Shown: in pieces, positions 44,979 to 54,486 of the stretch
Numbering within the stretch: the first letter of the stretch is position 1
Layout: each line of letters starts with the position of its first letter
From: SHZI01 sp041396045
Lineage (GTDB): Bacteria > Pseudomonadota > Gammaproteobacteria > Steroidobacterales > GCA-2729495
Reading direction: 5' to 3'
DNA length: 64,000 nt
NCBI GenBank assembly: GCA_041396045.1
Contig: JAWKZI010000004.1
Coordinates: forward strand, 1-64,000
The notes under the pieces: model-generated
Databases searched by the model: none
Told to the model about the DNA's origin: nothing
The model's input: the letters and a program-made list of their open reading frames with translations, nothing else
Translations under genes and position numbers: made by a program

Positions 44979-45653
44979 ATGTTTGCGTACCTCAGCTGGA
45001 AGTTTGCCCACATCCTCATGTTCGTGTTCTGGGTAGGCACTGACATGGGTGTATTTGTTGCAGCCCGGAAATCGGCTGACGCCCGGCTGCCTTTCGTCAC
45101 CCGGGTGACCTTGCTGCACCTGGCCCTGCGTATCGAGCTGCTACCCCGTACGATGTGGAAGGCTGCACTCCCGTTGGGTGCCGTGCTGTCCAGGGACCTG
45201 GGATTGCTGCCAATTTCCGGCACCGGTCTGGCTCTGCTGTGGATTTTCAGCATCGTCTGGTGGGCGATCAGCATGGCCGGGGCATGGTGGTATGACAAGC
45301 CCCACGGCCACCGCCTGGCCCGCATTACCAGCTGGCTGACGGGACTCGTTGGCGTCGCCCTGATAGTCGCAGCGATTACCTCATGGCTGGGTGCGGGACC
45401 ATTTGTTCAGAATGCTCCCTGGCTGCACCTGAAGGTCGGGCTATATGGCCTGATCAATTTGATGGTGATCTGGATGCTCGCCGCCTTCGACCCGCTCGGT
45501 GCAGCCTTTGGTCGCCTGGCGGTTGAAGGCAGCAAGCCGGAAATTGAATCCATAATTAGTAATACGATGAGCAAGTCGACCCTGATCATCTGGGCCACGT
45601 ACCTGCTGATTGTGCTGGTTGGTTTTCTGGGCACGACGAAGATTCCGGGCTAA
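44979..45653 (+). CDS. Conserved integral membrane protein, unknown function
   Basis: About 224 residues with five hydrophobic helices. It opens with FAYLSWKFAHILMFVFWVGT, a His-containing first helix of the kind seen in CopD, HemJ and DUF2269 proteins, and has several further conserved His and Trp residues facing the membrane, so haem or metal binding is possible. The start at ATG 44979 is preferred to 44955. It is divergent from the catabolic operon, sharing the 137-base spacer 44842-44978, where promoters for both must lie. Confidence 0.65.
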   Translation: MFAYLSWKFAHILMFVFWVGTDMGVFVAARKSADARLPFVTRVTLLHLALRIELLPRTMWKAALPLGAVLSRDLGLLPISGTGLALLWIFSIVWWAISMAGAWWYDKPHGHRLARITSWLTGLVGVALIVAAITSWLGAGPFVQNAPWLHLKVGLYGLINLMVIWMLAAFDPLGAAFGRLAVEGSKPEIESIISNTMSKSTLIIWATYLLIVLVGFLGTTKIPG

Positions 45654-45706
45654 TGACGGCCGGCCGCGAGGCACGAGTCCTGGCTCAGAATCGTCTGTTC
45701 GCTGCG

Positions 45707-45737
45707 CTATAGCCAGTCTGCGGGCGATTGGCTATAG
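45707..45737. promoter_or_regulatory. 9-bp dyad in the leader of the outer-membrane protein gene
   Basis: CTATAGCCA at 45707-45715 and TGGCTATAG at 45729-45737 form a perfect inverted repeat with a 13-base spacer, 50 bases upstream of the start codon. The right arm contains TATAG, so it may overlap a -10 element; a regulator site is possible. A strong AAAGGAG ribosome site follows nearer the gene. Confidence 0.5.
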
Positions 45738-45786
45738 TCCCGGACGATTTTCCCGTATGCGCGCCGTTTAAAGGAGACGCACACGC

Positions 45787-46560
45787 ATGAACCCCACAGG
45801 CATCAGCCCCAAAATCGACAAACCGGTCACGTCAATGCCCGTACGGCACAGGCTATTGAAGCCCTTGAGCATGGCTCTCCCACTGGTGGCATTGGCCTGG
45901 ATAAGCAGCAGTGTCGCCGCGGACGCGGACGGCGGGCCGCGCTATACATACTTCGATGCCGGCTATCAGTGGGCTGACGTTAACTATGCCGTCAAGCAGG
46001 ACGGTGGCAAGCACGAAGGTATCAAGCTCAACGGTTCGCTGGGTCTGGCCAACTTCGGCGACTTTGGCGTGCATGTATTTGGCGAATTCTTCGACGGTGA
46101 CTTCAGCGGGGTCAGCACCACCTGCGGTGGCAGCGGATCTGGCAGCGTCACAATCTCTGGCGACCGGGACTCCCAGTCACTGGCTGGTGGACTTGGTCTG
46201 AGCTATGCCATTGCCGACAAAACCCATCTGGTGGCCCGGGCCGCCTACGTCGACATTTCAGACTTCCAGGTTCCGGACAGTTCCTGCCAATTGGTCAAGG
46301 CCGACGACCACGGATATTTTGCCGAAGGCCTGGTACGCAGCGAATTGTCAGAGAATGTCGAGATCGAGGCCGGTGTGCGCTACTCCGACCTGAGCGACTC
46401 GGATATTTCCAATACCGATATCGTATTGGGCATCGGCTACCACGTAACTGATTACCTGACGCTGCGCGCCCGTGGCATCGTTTTCGACGACGACACCGGG
46501 ATCGAGTTGGGTGCCCGCCTGTACTTTGGCAACTTTCTGGGCCGCGACTCATTGTTCTAG
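45787..46560 (+). CDS. Outer-membrane beta-barrel protein
   Basis: A 257-residue OmpA/porin-like small barrel. A long signal peptide ends near VAA-DADGG (residues about 35-45; MSMALPLVALAWISSSVAA-type core), then alternating hydrophobic strands such as GYFAEGLVRSELSENVEIEA and a C-terminal strand ending RDSLF, with the terminal Phe expected for BAM recognition. Two Cys in the loop STTCGGSGSGSV and SSCQ may form a disulphide. It has a strong ribosome site AAAGGAGACGC. Function unknown. Confidence 0.8.
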   Translation: MNPTGISPKIDKPVTSMPVRHRLLKPLSMALPLVALAWISSSVAADADGGPRYTYFDAGYQWADVNYAVKQDGGKHEGIKLNGSLGLANFGDFGVHVFGEFFDGDFSGVSTTCGGSGSGSVTISGDRDSQSLAGGLGLSYAIADKTHLVARAAYVDISDFQVPDSSCQLVKADDHGYFAEGLVRSELSENVEIEAGVRYSDLSDSDISNTDIVLGIGYHVTDYLTLRARGIVFDDDTGIELGARLYFGNFLGRDSLF

Positions 46561-46638
46561 CAACTTTCGGGGTCCTGGCACCATGTCGGGCCCGGCGACG
46601 CATGACTGCGCAGAGCTGAAACCGATCTGTATCGCCGC

Positions 46639-48108
46639 ATGCGTATCCTGATGATCAGCGCCGAGTACGCGCCGTTCGCCAAGACCGGCGGGCTGGCTGA
46701 TATGGTTGCAGGCCTCGCGAAGACCCTCGTCTCTGCCGGCCATGACGTTCGGGTACTGATTCCACACTATGTCGGGCTGCCTGCCAATGTGGACGGGCCA
46801 GGCGGTCTGCGACTGGGCGGCGTGCAAGTTTCGCCAGTTGCCGTGAATGGTACCCACCCGGGCTACAGTTTCAGCCTGATCACAGATCGTTCGGGTACAG
46901 ATCCAACCTTGTATGTACTCGATGCCCCGGCATTCTTTAGTGGTGGCGACATCTATACCGGCAGCGACCTGGATGCCAGGCGCTTTGCGCTGCTGGCCCA
47001 TGCTGCTCTTCGACTGTGTAAAGTCCTGGACTGGACACCCGACATTCTTCACTGCCATGACTGGCACTCGGCACTTGCCCCGGCGCTTCTGGCCACAGCT
47101 CGTCAGCGTGAACCAACCGTCCGGCAACCAGCCACCGTTCTGACCATCCACAACATCGGTTATCAGGGAATATTCGAAGCTGAACTGCTGCCCGACCTGG
47201 GTCTGATTGATGCCGGACCTGTGACTGAACTGAACTTTCTGCGTACCGGCATTCTGGCCGCAGATGCACTGACGACCGTCAGCCCCGCACATGCCACCGA
47301 AATTCTCACCCCGGAATACGGCATGGGCCTCGATGGCTTGCTGCGCGAGCGAGCCGATCGTCTGTTTGGCATCTTGAACGGCGTCGACTATGCGGCGTGG
47401 AATCCGGCATCCGATGGCAGACTGCCGGCACAATTCAGCAGCGGAAACCTCGATGGAAGAAGCATCTGCAGGACCGAGCTCATACGCCGTTCCGGACTGG
47501 CCACCGGGCCCCATTCCGTCAGCCGATTACCGGTGCTGGGCATGGTCAGCCGGCTGGCCGCTCAGAAAGGCCTGGAGCTGGCCATCGGAGCACTGCCGCC
47601 GCTGCTTCGTGAGCAGCGGCTCCAGGCTGTCGTCCTCGGCCAGGGCGAAGCGCGTTACGTCGCCGAATTGCAGGCCATGGCTGCCAGTTTTCCAGGCCAG
47701 TTCAGCTTCGTCGATGCTCAGGACGAATCAATGGCCCGATTGGTCTATGCCGGAGCCGACGCCTTCATGGTACCGTCACTTTACGAGCCGTGCGGTCTGA
47801 CACAACTTTATGCCTTGCGCTACGGTGCCGTGCCGATCGTCCGGGAAACGGGTGGTCTCAAGGATACGGTCCGGCATTTCGATACTGCCTCTCTCGCTGG
47901 AAACGGCAGCGTTTTCAAACATGCTGATGTCGCTGGTCTTGCGTGGGCAATTGGCGAGGCACTGAACTGGTATCAGCAGCCGGAACTCTGGACTCGTGTA
48001 CAACAACATGGCATGAGCGCGGATTTTTCCTGGCAGCACCAGGCACCCCGGTTCGAGGCACTGTACTTGCAGCTGATTCGCTCGCAACAGGAGCGGACAC
48101 GACAGTAG
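46639..48108 (+). CDS. glgA: Glycogen synthase (ADP-glucose)
   Basis: A 489-residue GT5 enzyme adding glucose from ADP-glucose to alpha-1,4-glucan. The N-terminal AEYAPFAKTGGLADMVAGL holds the KTGGL ADP-glucose site; ILHCHDWHSALAP, TIHNIGYQGIF, PVLGMVSRLAAQKGLEL and the C-terminal PSLYEPCGLTQLYALRYG with the Glu-containing EPCG motif complete it. It converges with malQ, 16 bases apart. glgC is 1.5 kb away on the other strand. Confidence 0.95.
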   Translation: MRILMISAEYAPFAKTGGLADMVAGLAKTLVSAGHDVRVLIPHYVGLPANVDGPGGLRLGGVQVSPVAVNGTHPGYSFSLITDRSGTDPTLYVLDAPAFFSGGDIYTGSDLDARRFALLAHAALRLCKVLDWTPDILHCHDWHSALAPALLATARQREPTVRQPATVLTIHNIGYQGIFEAELLPDLGLIDAGPVTELNFLRTGILAADALTTVSPAHATEILTPEYGMGLDGLLRERADRLFGILNGVDYAAWNPASDGRLPAQFSSGNLDGRSICRTELIRRSGLATGPHSVSRLPVLGMVSRLAAQKGLELAIGALPPLLREQRLQAVVLGQGEARYVAELQAMAASFPGQFSFVDAQDESMARLVYAGADAFMVPSLYEPCGLTQLYALRYGAVPIVRETGGLKDTVRHFDTASLAGNGSVFKHADVAGLAWAIGEALNWYQQPELWTRVQQHGMSADFSWQHQAPRFEALYLQLIRSQQERTRQ

Positions 48109-48124
48109 CCCGCCAGACCCGGCT

Positions 48125-49606
48125 TCAGCGTCCGCTGTTGCGTAGCTGCTCACGACACGTTGAAGACAACATGTCCGGCATCTGGTCCCAGTCAAATCGC
48201 CACCGCCAGTTGCCGCTGGCTGTGCCGGGGGTGTTCATCCGCCCTTCCGACCCGAGTCCGAAGATATCCTGTAGCGGAAACATGGCAACACGCGCCGGCG
48301 ATTCCCGAACCGAGCGAGCCAGTGCAGCCGGAATTTCGTCCGGTTCGCAGGCCAGCACCTTGCAGACATAGTTCCGGGACTTCTGGTCAAGGCCGTTGAA
48401 CCAGCCAACAACCGTGTCGTTGTCATGGGTCCCCGTGTAAATCACCGCATCTTCAATCTGATTGGCTGGCAGATACGGATTGTCCGAAGATCCATCGAAG
48501 GCAAATTGTGCGATCAACATACCTGGCAACCCGAACTGCCGGCGCAAGGCATGGACTGCCGGCGTAATCGTGCCCAGATCTTCGGCCAGGAAAGGCGTAC
48601 CCGCCAGGGCATCGCTGAGCGCCTTGAGCAATTCGGCCCCTGGCGCCTGCTGCCAGCGACCCTCACGGGCGCTGCTGGCGTGGGCCGGCACTTCCCAGTA
48701 CGCCTGCAAGCCCCTGAAGTGATCAATCCGAAGCCAGTCAAAGCGCCCCAGTTGCGTTTTGACCCGGTCGATCCACCAGCTATAGCCGGCTTTGTCCATA
48801 GCTGCCCAGTCATAAAGCGGATTGCCCCAGAGCTGACCGGTTTCGCTGAAATAGTCCGGCGGAACACCGGCGACTGCAGCCGGATCACCGTCCGGTGACA
48901 CACGGAAAAAGTGCCGGTGCCACCAGACATCGGCGCTATCCAGATCCACATAGATCGGCAAGTCGCCAAGCAGTTCCACGCCGCAATCACTGGCATGAGT
49001 TCGCAAGCGTTGCCACTGCCGATCGAACACCCATTGCTCGAAGGCAATCTCGCGAATCACCGGTGCCGCATCGCTCAACAGTGCCATCACGGCGTCGCGT
49101 TGCCGCCGCCGGATATCGTCGGGCCACGTCCACCAGCCTTCGTCGCCAAACCGTACCGCTGCTGCCCGAAACAGCGTCATGGGCAACAGCCACGCTCGAT
49201 GGGCCTGCCAGAACTGTTGAAACGCCGCACGATCAGCCGGATTCGCAGCTCGACGAAAGCCGAGCCAGGCCTCATGGAGTAGCTTCTGCCGATCCTGCCA
49301 TCTGCCACCCCTGGCGATGGCAGCGGCCAACGCGTCGGCACCCAGCCAGCCTGCTTCCACGAAATCGGCAGGATCGATCAGCTGCGGATTGCCACCAAAG
49401 GCAGACACGGACTGATAAGGAGACCCTGACGCACCAACCGGGCCAACCGGCAACATCTGCCAGAGGTGGAAACCTGCACTCTGCAGCCACTCGACAAAAC
49501 GCAGGGCGTCCGATCCCAGTACGCCGGAGTCCCAGGGACCTGGCAAGGACGTGGGGTGCAAGAGGATACCGGCGCGGCGCGGGCCGGTCAGGAGTGAATT
49601 GGACAT
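48125..49606 (-). CDS. malQ: 4-alpha-glucanotransferase (amylomaltase)
   Basis: A 493-residue GH77 enzyme that rearranges short maltodextrins. It has the family start RRAGILLHPTSLPGPWDSGVLG, WQMLPVGPVGASGSPYQSVSAFGGN, the nucleophile region LRIDHFRGLQAYWEVPA (Asp), FLAEDLGTITPAV (acid Glu) and YTGTHDNDTVVGWF. It is 18 bases after glgC on the same strand, so glgP-glgC-malQ likely form one operon for glycogen synthesis and turnover. Confidence 0.94.
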   Translation of the reverse strand: MSNSLLTGPRRAGILLHPTSLPGPWDSGVLGSDALRFVEWLQSAGFHLWQMLPVGPVGASGSPYQSVSAFGGNPQLIDPADFVEAGWLGADALAAAIARGGRWQDRQKLLHEAWLGFRRAANPADRAAFQQFWQAHRAWLLPMTLFRAAAVRFGDEGWWTWPDDIRRRQRDAVMALLSDAAPVIREIAFEQWVFDRQWQRLRTHASDCGVELLGDLPIYVDLDSADVWWHRHFFRVSPDGDPAAVAGVPPDYFSETGQLWGNPLYDWAAMDKAGYSWWIDRVKTQLGRFDWLRIDHFRGLQAYWEVPAHASSAREGRWQQAPGAELLKALSDALAGTPFLAEDLGTITPAVHALRRQFGLPGMLIAQFAFDGSSDNPYLPANQIEDAVIYTGTHDNDTVVGWFNGLDQKSRNYVCKVLACEPDEIPAALARSVRESPARVAMFPLQDIFGLGSEGRMNTPGTASGNWRWRFDWDQMPDMLSSTCREQLRNSGR

Positions 49607-49624
49607 CTGTATCCCAGGCTTCTG

Positions 49625-50983
49625 CTAGACAGGATTTTTTGACGCTGGACGTGGATCCGGAGCCGGTGTCACTTCAGTCACCGGATTGACCGAGGATGCC
49701 ACCACATCGTGCAACATGTCCTGGGTCACCAGGACAACGCCGTGGGCCGTGACGTGAAACCGCCGGCGATCCTGTTCCGCATCGCGCCCAATCACCATGC
49801 CATCCGGGATGTGACAACCCTCGTCGATGATGGCCCGCGAAATCTGGCAGCCCCGTCCGATGACCACACGCGGCAAAATGACGGAACGGTAGATTTCGGT
49901 CCGTTCGTCAACTGTCACATTGAAAAACAGCAGCGACTCACGGACCTCTGCTCCGGAAATAATGCATCCGCCAGCCACCATCGAGTTGACTGCAATACCA
50001 CGGCGACCGTCCTCGTCGAGGACAAATTTCGCACTGGGCGTCTGCTCCTGATAGGTCCAGATCGGCCAGTCGTCGTCGTAGAGGTTGAGCTCGGGGCTGA
50101 CGTAGATCAACTCCAGATTCGCGGTGTAGAACGCGTCGACGGTACCAACATCACGCCAATAGGCCTGCGCCTCCGTCTCTACACTCTGAAACGGATAGGC
50201 GTACACATCGCTGTTGGCGATAGCCTCCGGAATAATGTTCCGACCGAAGTCATGCGAAGTATCGGGATCCACAGCACCACGCTGCAAGACTTCCCGCAAA
50301 TAATCGGTGCCAAAGACATAGATGCCCATCGACGCCAGCGCAACATCGTTCCGGCCCGGCATTGGCTCAGGATTGGCCGGCTTCTCGTCAAACCCCACGA
50401 TCCGGTCGTGGGCATCTACAGTCGCGATACCAAACTGATCGGCTTCGGCCAGAGGCACGTGCACCATGCCAACAGTAATATCGGCTGAGCGGGCCACATG
50501 AAAGGCAATCATGGGCCCGTAATCCATTTTGTAGACATGGTCACCAGCAAGCACCAGCACCAGCTCAGGTGCGTGAGCATCAATGATATCGAGGTTCTGA
50601 TACACCGCATCCGCCGTACCGCGATACCACATTTCGCCCAGCTTCTGCTGCGCCGGAACCAGTTGCACAAACTCGCCGAGTTCGCCGCGGAGATAACCCC
50701 AACCGCGCTGTACGTGCTGGATCAGCGAATGCGACTTGTACTGCGTCAGGACCAGGATCTGCCGGATCCCGGAGTTCACGCAGTTGGACAGGCTGAAATC
50801 GATAATCCGGTACTTGCCACCGAAAGGTGTTGCCGGCTTGGCGCGATAGGCGGTTAGCTGCTGCAGCCGTTGACCACGACCACCAGCCATGACCAATGCC
50901 ATCGTGCTCTTGGTAAGTTGACTGACAAAGCGACCCGAACGGGCCGGCTTGGTACTTCTGCTGCCTGGATCGTAGATGCCCAC
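49625..50983 (-). CDS. glgC: Glucose-1-phosphate adenylyltransferase
   Basis: A 452-residue ADP-glucose pyrophosphorylase. Nucleotide-binding GGRGQRLQQLTAYRAKPA, the GGKYRIIDFSLSNC stretch, WYRGTADAVYQN, LAGDHVYKMDY (catalytic Asp) and VGFDEKP are present, with a left-handed beta-helix C-terminus (VILPRVVIGRGC, IIDEGCHIPDGMVIG). It makes the ADP-glucose used by glgA. The start is at the first ATG; a later start at about residue 28 (MALVMAGGRG) is possible. Confidence 0.95.
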   Translation of the reverse strand: MGIYDPGSRSTKPARSGRFVSQLTKSTMALVMAGGRGQRLQQLTAYRAKPATPFGGKYRIIDFSLSNCVNSGIRQILVLTQYKSHSLIQHVQRGWGYLRGELGEFVQLVPAQQKLGEMWYRGTADAVYQNLDIIDAHAPELVLVLAGDHVYKMDYGPMIAFHVARSADITVGMVHVPLAEADQFGIATVDAHDRIVGFDEKPANPEPMPGRNDVALASMGIYVFGTDYLREVLQRGAVDPDTSHDFGRNIIPEAIANSDVYAYPFQSVETEAQAYWRDVGTVDAFYTANLELIYVSPELNLYDDDWPIWTYQEQTPSAKFVLDEDGRRGIAVNSMVAGGCIISGAEVRESLLFFNVTVDERTEIYRSVILPRVVIGRGCQISRAIIDEGCHIPDGMVIGRDAEQDRRRFHVTAHGVVLVTQDMLHDVVASSVNPVTEVTPAPDPRPASKNPV

Positions 50984-51033
50984 GTCGTGTCCGTGTTCGA
51001 TGCGATACCGGACCTCAATGTAACATCATCAGA

Positions 51034-53655
51034 TCATATCCAGCGCATCAACCCCAGTTCATACGGATGCGACAGTTCGGCGTGCCAGGGAACGGCCCGG
51101 ATGCCGTAGTGCAAAGCACCACACCAGGGTGGCTTGAATGCCAGGTGATAGCGTTGCACGCCGTCGGTCTGGGTAGCGACCGGTTCGAAGGGCTGCACAA
51201 AGACGTGATCGTCGCCAATTGTCCTCAAACCAGGACTGGCCGTGCCGCGCCCGGCGAACTGGCGCACCGGCACCGTTACTTCAGAACACAACTCGCGTGA
51301 GACCACACACTCAAGACGCACATCGACCGGATCGAGTCCATTGAGTACTACATCTACGTCGAGTTCGAGGCTGTCGCTGTAGTCAATGGTCTGGCTGGCG
51401 GTAGTAGCCAGTCGCAGTTCTACACCCGGCCAGGCGGCGCGGGCCCGATCCTTCCACTGCGCCAGATCTCGTGCTGCGGTGTAAGTACCGGCTGCCAGTT
51501 GTCGGCCCCGGCGGGCAGCAGGCCCATAATAGAGAACCGCATAATCGTGGACGACCCGATTCATGTTGAAGTGCGGCAGAATACTCGCCATGGAGCGCTT
51601 GCATTTGCTCACCCACCCCGGTGAGTAACCCAGTCGCTCGTCCCTGGCGTAGTAGAGCGGAATGACTTCGTCCTGCAGAATTTCATAGAGCGTCCGGGCA
51701 TCGTGCCGGTCGCGTTCCTCGGGATCGTGAAGCTGCTTCGACGGTGGAATGGCCCAGCCGTTCTCGCCGTCGTAAGCCTCGGCCCACCAGCCATCAAGCA
51801 CACTCAGGTTGATTGTGCCATTGATGGCTGCCTTCATGCCGGACGTACCGCTCGCCTCCATCGGATGGACGGGCGTGTTCAACCAGATATCAACGCCGGA
51901 CGTCAGCAGCCGACCGAGTCCCATGTCGTAATTCTCGACGATCAGCAGTTTGCCGAAGAACTCCGGCAGATTGCTGACACGATACAACTCCCGCATCAGT
52001 TCCTGTGCCGGCAAATCTGCAGGGTGGGCCTTGCCCGCGAAGATGAACACGACCGGGCGATCTTCGTGATCGACAATTTCCTTCAGCCAACCCAGATCAT
52101 GCAACAGCAGCGTTGCACGCTTGTAGGTGGCGAACCTTCGGCCAAACCCGATGGTCAGGACGTCCGGGCGCTGCGGATCCAGAAACTTGAGCAGCCGATG
52201 GATATGGGCCTCGGACATCTGGTTGCGGGAATGCTGCCGTTGCAGGCGATCGCGCAGACCCTCCAGCATTGCCGACTTCACCTGCTGGGCCACGTACCAG
52301 AATCGCCCGTCGGGAATGTCTTCGATCTGGCGCATCAACTCCCGATCCATAAGCTGGTAACGCCATGCCGGACCCAGATTGTGCTCCAGGAGTTCCGCCC
52401 ACTCGGTTTGCATGAACGTCGGCACATGCACCCCGTTGGTGACGAAGCCGACCGGGTTCTCGGCGGGTGGAATCTCGGGCCAGTTGGACGCGGAGATTTC
52501 TGCAGTTGCCTGCCGGTGAATCCGGCTGACACCGTTCACGTGGCGAGAACCGGCCAGCGCCAGCCGCGTCATGTTGAAGCCACCCTGCGCGGCCGGATCT
52601 CCGCCAAGATCGAGCACGGTGGTTTCAGCAACACCGAGTTCACCGAACAGTTGTCGCAGGTAGTTCAGCAACAGCCCCCGGTCAAACATATCGTGCCCGG
52701 CTGAAACAGGTGTGTGCGTCGTGAACACGGTACAAGCGGCAACCGCTTCAAGTGCAGTATTGAATTCCAGGCCGCTGCGTACCAGCTCCCGGATCCGTTC
52801 CAGTATCTGGAAGGCCGCATGGCCTTCGTTGATGTGCCAGACATGAGGGCTGACTCCCACGGCGCGCAACGCCTTCACACCCGCGATACCCAGAATGATT
52901 TCCTGCTGCAGGCGGGTTTCGCTGTCGCCGCCATAGAGTTGCCGGGTTATCTGTCGATCTGCCGGCTGATTCTCTGGCAGGTCAGTGTCCAGCAGATACA
53001 CATGAATACGCCCCACATCGGCACGCCAGGCCTTGACGGCGACCTGGCGTCCCGCCAGATCACACTTCACGACAACTTCGTTGCCGGCGCCATCCCGAGC
53101 CGCCTGGACCGGAGAATCCTCGGCCTGAATAGGGCTGTAGCTGACAATCTGTTGCCCCTGCCCGTCGATCTGCTGATTGAAGTAGCCATGACGATAGAGC
53201 AGTCCCACGGCCACAAACGGCAGACCCAGGTCACTCGCGGTCTTGCAGTGGTCGCCGGCCAGTATGCCCAGACCTCCCGAGTAGATCGGGAAGCTCTCGT
53301 GATAGCCGAACTCGGCACAGAAGTAGGCAACCAGATCATCGCTGGCCAGCGCAGCTGGTGCGTATCCGGCCGGCTTCTGCTCCAGGTAGGAATCAAATTC
53401 GGAGAGGGCCCGCCGGTAAGCTCCCAGAAAAGTGTCATTGCTGGCAGCCATCTCCAGAATCGACTGGTCGACGCAACGGAGAAAAACGCGTGGATTGCGG
53501 CCCGTTCGCAGCCAGAGATCCCGATCCAGCAGATGGAACAACTGCCGTGTCGGCCGGTGCCAACTGAACCAGAGGTTGGCAGTAAGGTCATTCAGCCGGC
53601 TGATGCGTTTGGGCAACCGCGGCTGTACGTGGAGGTCAAATTTCTGAGGATTCAT
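51034..53655 (-). CDS. glgP: Alpha-glucan phosphorylase
   Basis: An 873-residue GT35 phosphorylase with the N-terminal DUF3417 region of the short, non-animal type. Landmarks: LWFSWHRPTRQLFHLLDRDLW, FGYHESFPIYSGGLGILAGDH, VWHINEGHAAF, FTTHTPVSAGHDMF, RRFATYKRATLLL and the pyridoxal-phosphate segment EASGTSGMKAAINGTINLS with its Lys. It cleaves glycogen to glucose-1-phosphate. First gene of the glgP-glgC-malQ set, starting immediately beyond the 3' end of tRNA-Lys on the same strand. Confidence 0.93.
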   Translation of the reverse strand: MNPQKFDLHVQPRLPKRISRLNDLTANLWFSWHRPTRQLFHLLDRDLWLRTGRNPRVFLRCVDQSILEMAASNDTFLGAYRRALSEFDSYLEQKPAGYAPAALASDDLVAYFCAEFGYHESFPIYSGGLGILAGDHCKTASDLGLPFVAVGLLYRHGYFNQQIDGQGQQIVSYSPIQAEDSPVQAARDGAGNEVVVKCDLAGRQVAVKAWRADVGRIHVYLLDTDLPENQPADRQITRQLYGGDSETRLQQEIILGIAGVKALRAVGVSPHVWHINEGHAAFQILERIRELVRSGLEFNTALEAVAACTVFTTHTPVSAGHDMFDRGLLLNYLRQLFGELGVAETTVLDLGGDPAAQGGFNMTRLALAGSRHVNGVSRIHRQATAEISASNWPEIPPAENPVGFVTNGVHVPTFMQTEWAELLEHNLGPAWRYQLMDRELMRQIEDIPDGRFWYVAQQVKSAMLEGLRDRLQRQHSRNQMSEAHIHRLLKFLDPQRPDVLTIGFGRRFATYKRATLLLHDLGWLKEIVDHEDRPVVFIFAGKAHPADLPAQELMRELYRVSNLPEFFGKLLIVENYDMGLGRLLTSGVDIWLNTPVHPMEASGTSGMKAAINGTINLSVLDGWWAEAYDGENGWAIPPSKQLHDPEERDRHDARTLYEILQDEVIPLYYARDERLGYSPGWVSKCKRSMASILPHFNMNRVVHDYAVLYYGPAARRGRQLAAGTYTAARDLAQWKDRARAAWPGVELRLATTASQTIDYSDSLELDVDVVLNGLDPVDVRLECVVSRELCSEVTVPVRQFAGRGTASPGLRTIGDDHVFVQPFEPVATQTDGVQRYHLAFKPPWCGALHYGIRAVPWHAELSHPYELGLMRWI

Positions 53656-53656
53656 A

Positions 53657-53732
53657 TGGTGGGCCGTGATGGATTTGAACCATCGACCAACGGATTAAAA
53701 GTCCGCTGCTCTACCAGCTGAGCTAACGGCCC
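53657..53732 (-). tRNA. tRNA-Lys (anticodon UUU)
   Basis: A 76-base tRNA with an encoded CCA end. The acceptor arms GGGCCGT and ACGGCCC pair, the D arm GCTCAGCTGGTAGAGC, the anticodon loop CTTTTAA (53701-53695) and the T arm with GGTTCAAATCC are clear. Downstream of queC on the same strand, as in pseudomonads. Confidence 0.97.
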
Positions 53733-53789
53733 ATGAATTTGCCAATGGACTAACAATGGAGTGCAAGTGAAGCAGGAATGGTGGGCATT

Positions 53790-54467
53790 CTAGCGATAGC
53801 GGGTTGGATCCGCCACGCCAGCGGCCTCAAAGCCGGCACGACGCAGTCGGCAGGCGTCACAGATTCCACAGGCCTCGCCCAGATCATTGGCCTGATAGCA
53901 GGATACCGTGGCACCAAAGTCGACACCGAGCTCGATCCCGGTCTGGATGATCTGGGCCTTGCTCAGGTGCAACAAGGGGGTATACACCTGCACGGGGTGG
54001 CCTTCTATTCCGCGTTTCGTGGCCAGGTCCGCAAGTTGCTGAAAGGCTGCAAGATATTCCGGGCGACAATCCGGGTAGCCCGAGTAGTCGACGGCGTTCA
54101 TGCCGGCGTAAATCCGGTCCGCTCCGGTAACTTCTGCGTAGCCCAGGGCGATTGCCAGAAATATGGTATTCCGGGCCGGCACGTAGGTCACCGGTATGCC
54201 GCTGGCAGCAGCGACCGGCACGGGCACTTCAGGATCGGTTAATGCGGAACCGCCGATGTCATCCAGCCCGAGCCGCACCGTACGGTGCGCCACAGCGCCG
54301 AGCTGTGCCGATAATTGCCTGGCTGCATCCAGTTCGGCACGATGGCGCTGGCCATAATCGAAGCTCAGTGTGTGACACTGATAGCCATCGCGCACGGCGA
54401 GTGCCAGGCAGGTGGATGAATCCAGACCACCTGACAGCAGAACGACCGCCGCCGATACGGGTTTCAC
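53790..54467 (-). CDS. queC: 7-cyano-7-deazaguanine synthase
   Basis: About 225 residues. Converts 7-carboxy-7-deazaguanine to preQ0 with ATP and ammonia on the way to queuosine. The P-loop is VLLSGGLDSSTC and the zinc site is SCYQ...CGICDACRLRRAGF. The start is uncertain: GTG at 54467 (before KPVSAAVVLLSGG) is chosen, TTG at 54479 is an alternative; upstream frame overlaps queE. Ends just before tRNA-Lys. Confidence 0.93.
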   Translation of the reverse strand: MKPVSAAVVLLSGGLDSSTCLALAVRDGYQCHTLSFDYGQRHRAELDAARQLSAQLGAVAHRTVRLGLDDIGGSALTDPEVPVPVAAASGIPVTYVPARNTIFLAIALGYAEVTGADRIYAGMNAVDYSGYPDCRPEYLAAFQQLADLATKRGIEGHPVQVYTPLLHLSKAQIIQTGIELGVDFGATVSCYQANDLGEACGICDACRLRRAGFEAAGVADPTRYR

Positions 54468-54486
54468 TTCAATACTCAATGTGGCA

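Noticed and set aside
51703..52704. 333-residue plus-strand open frame
   Set aside because: Complement of glgP; no ribosome site and no recognisable protein features.
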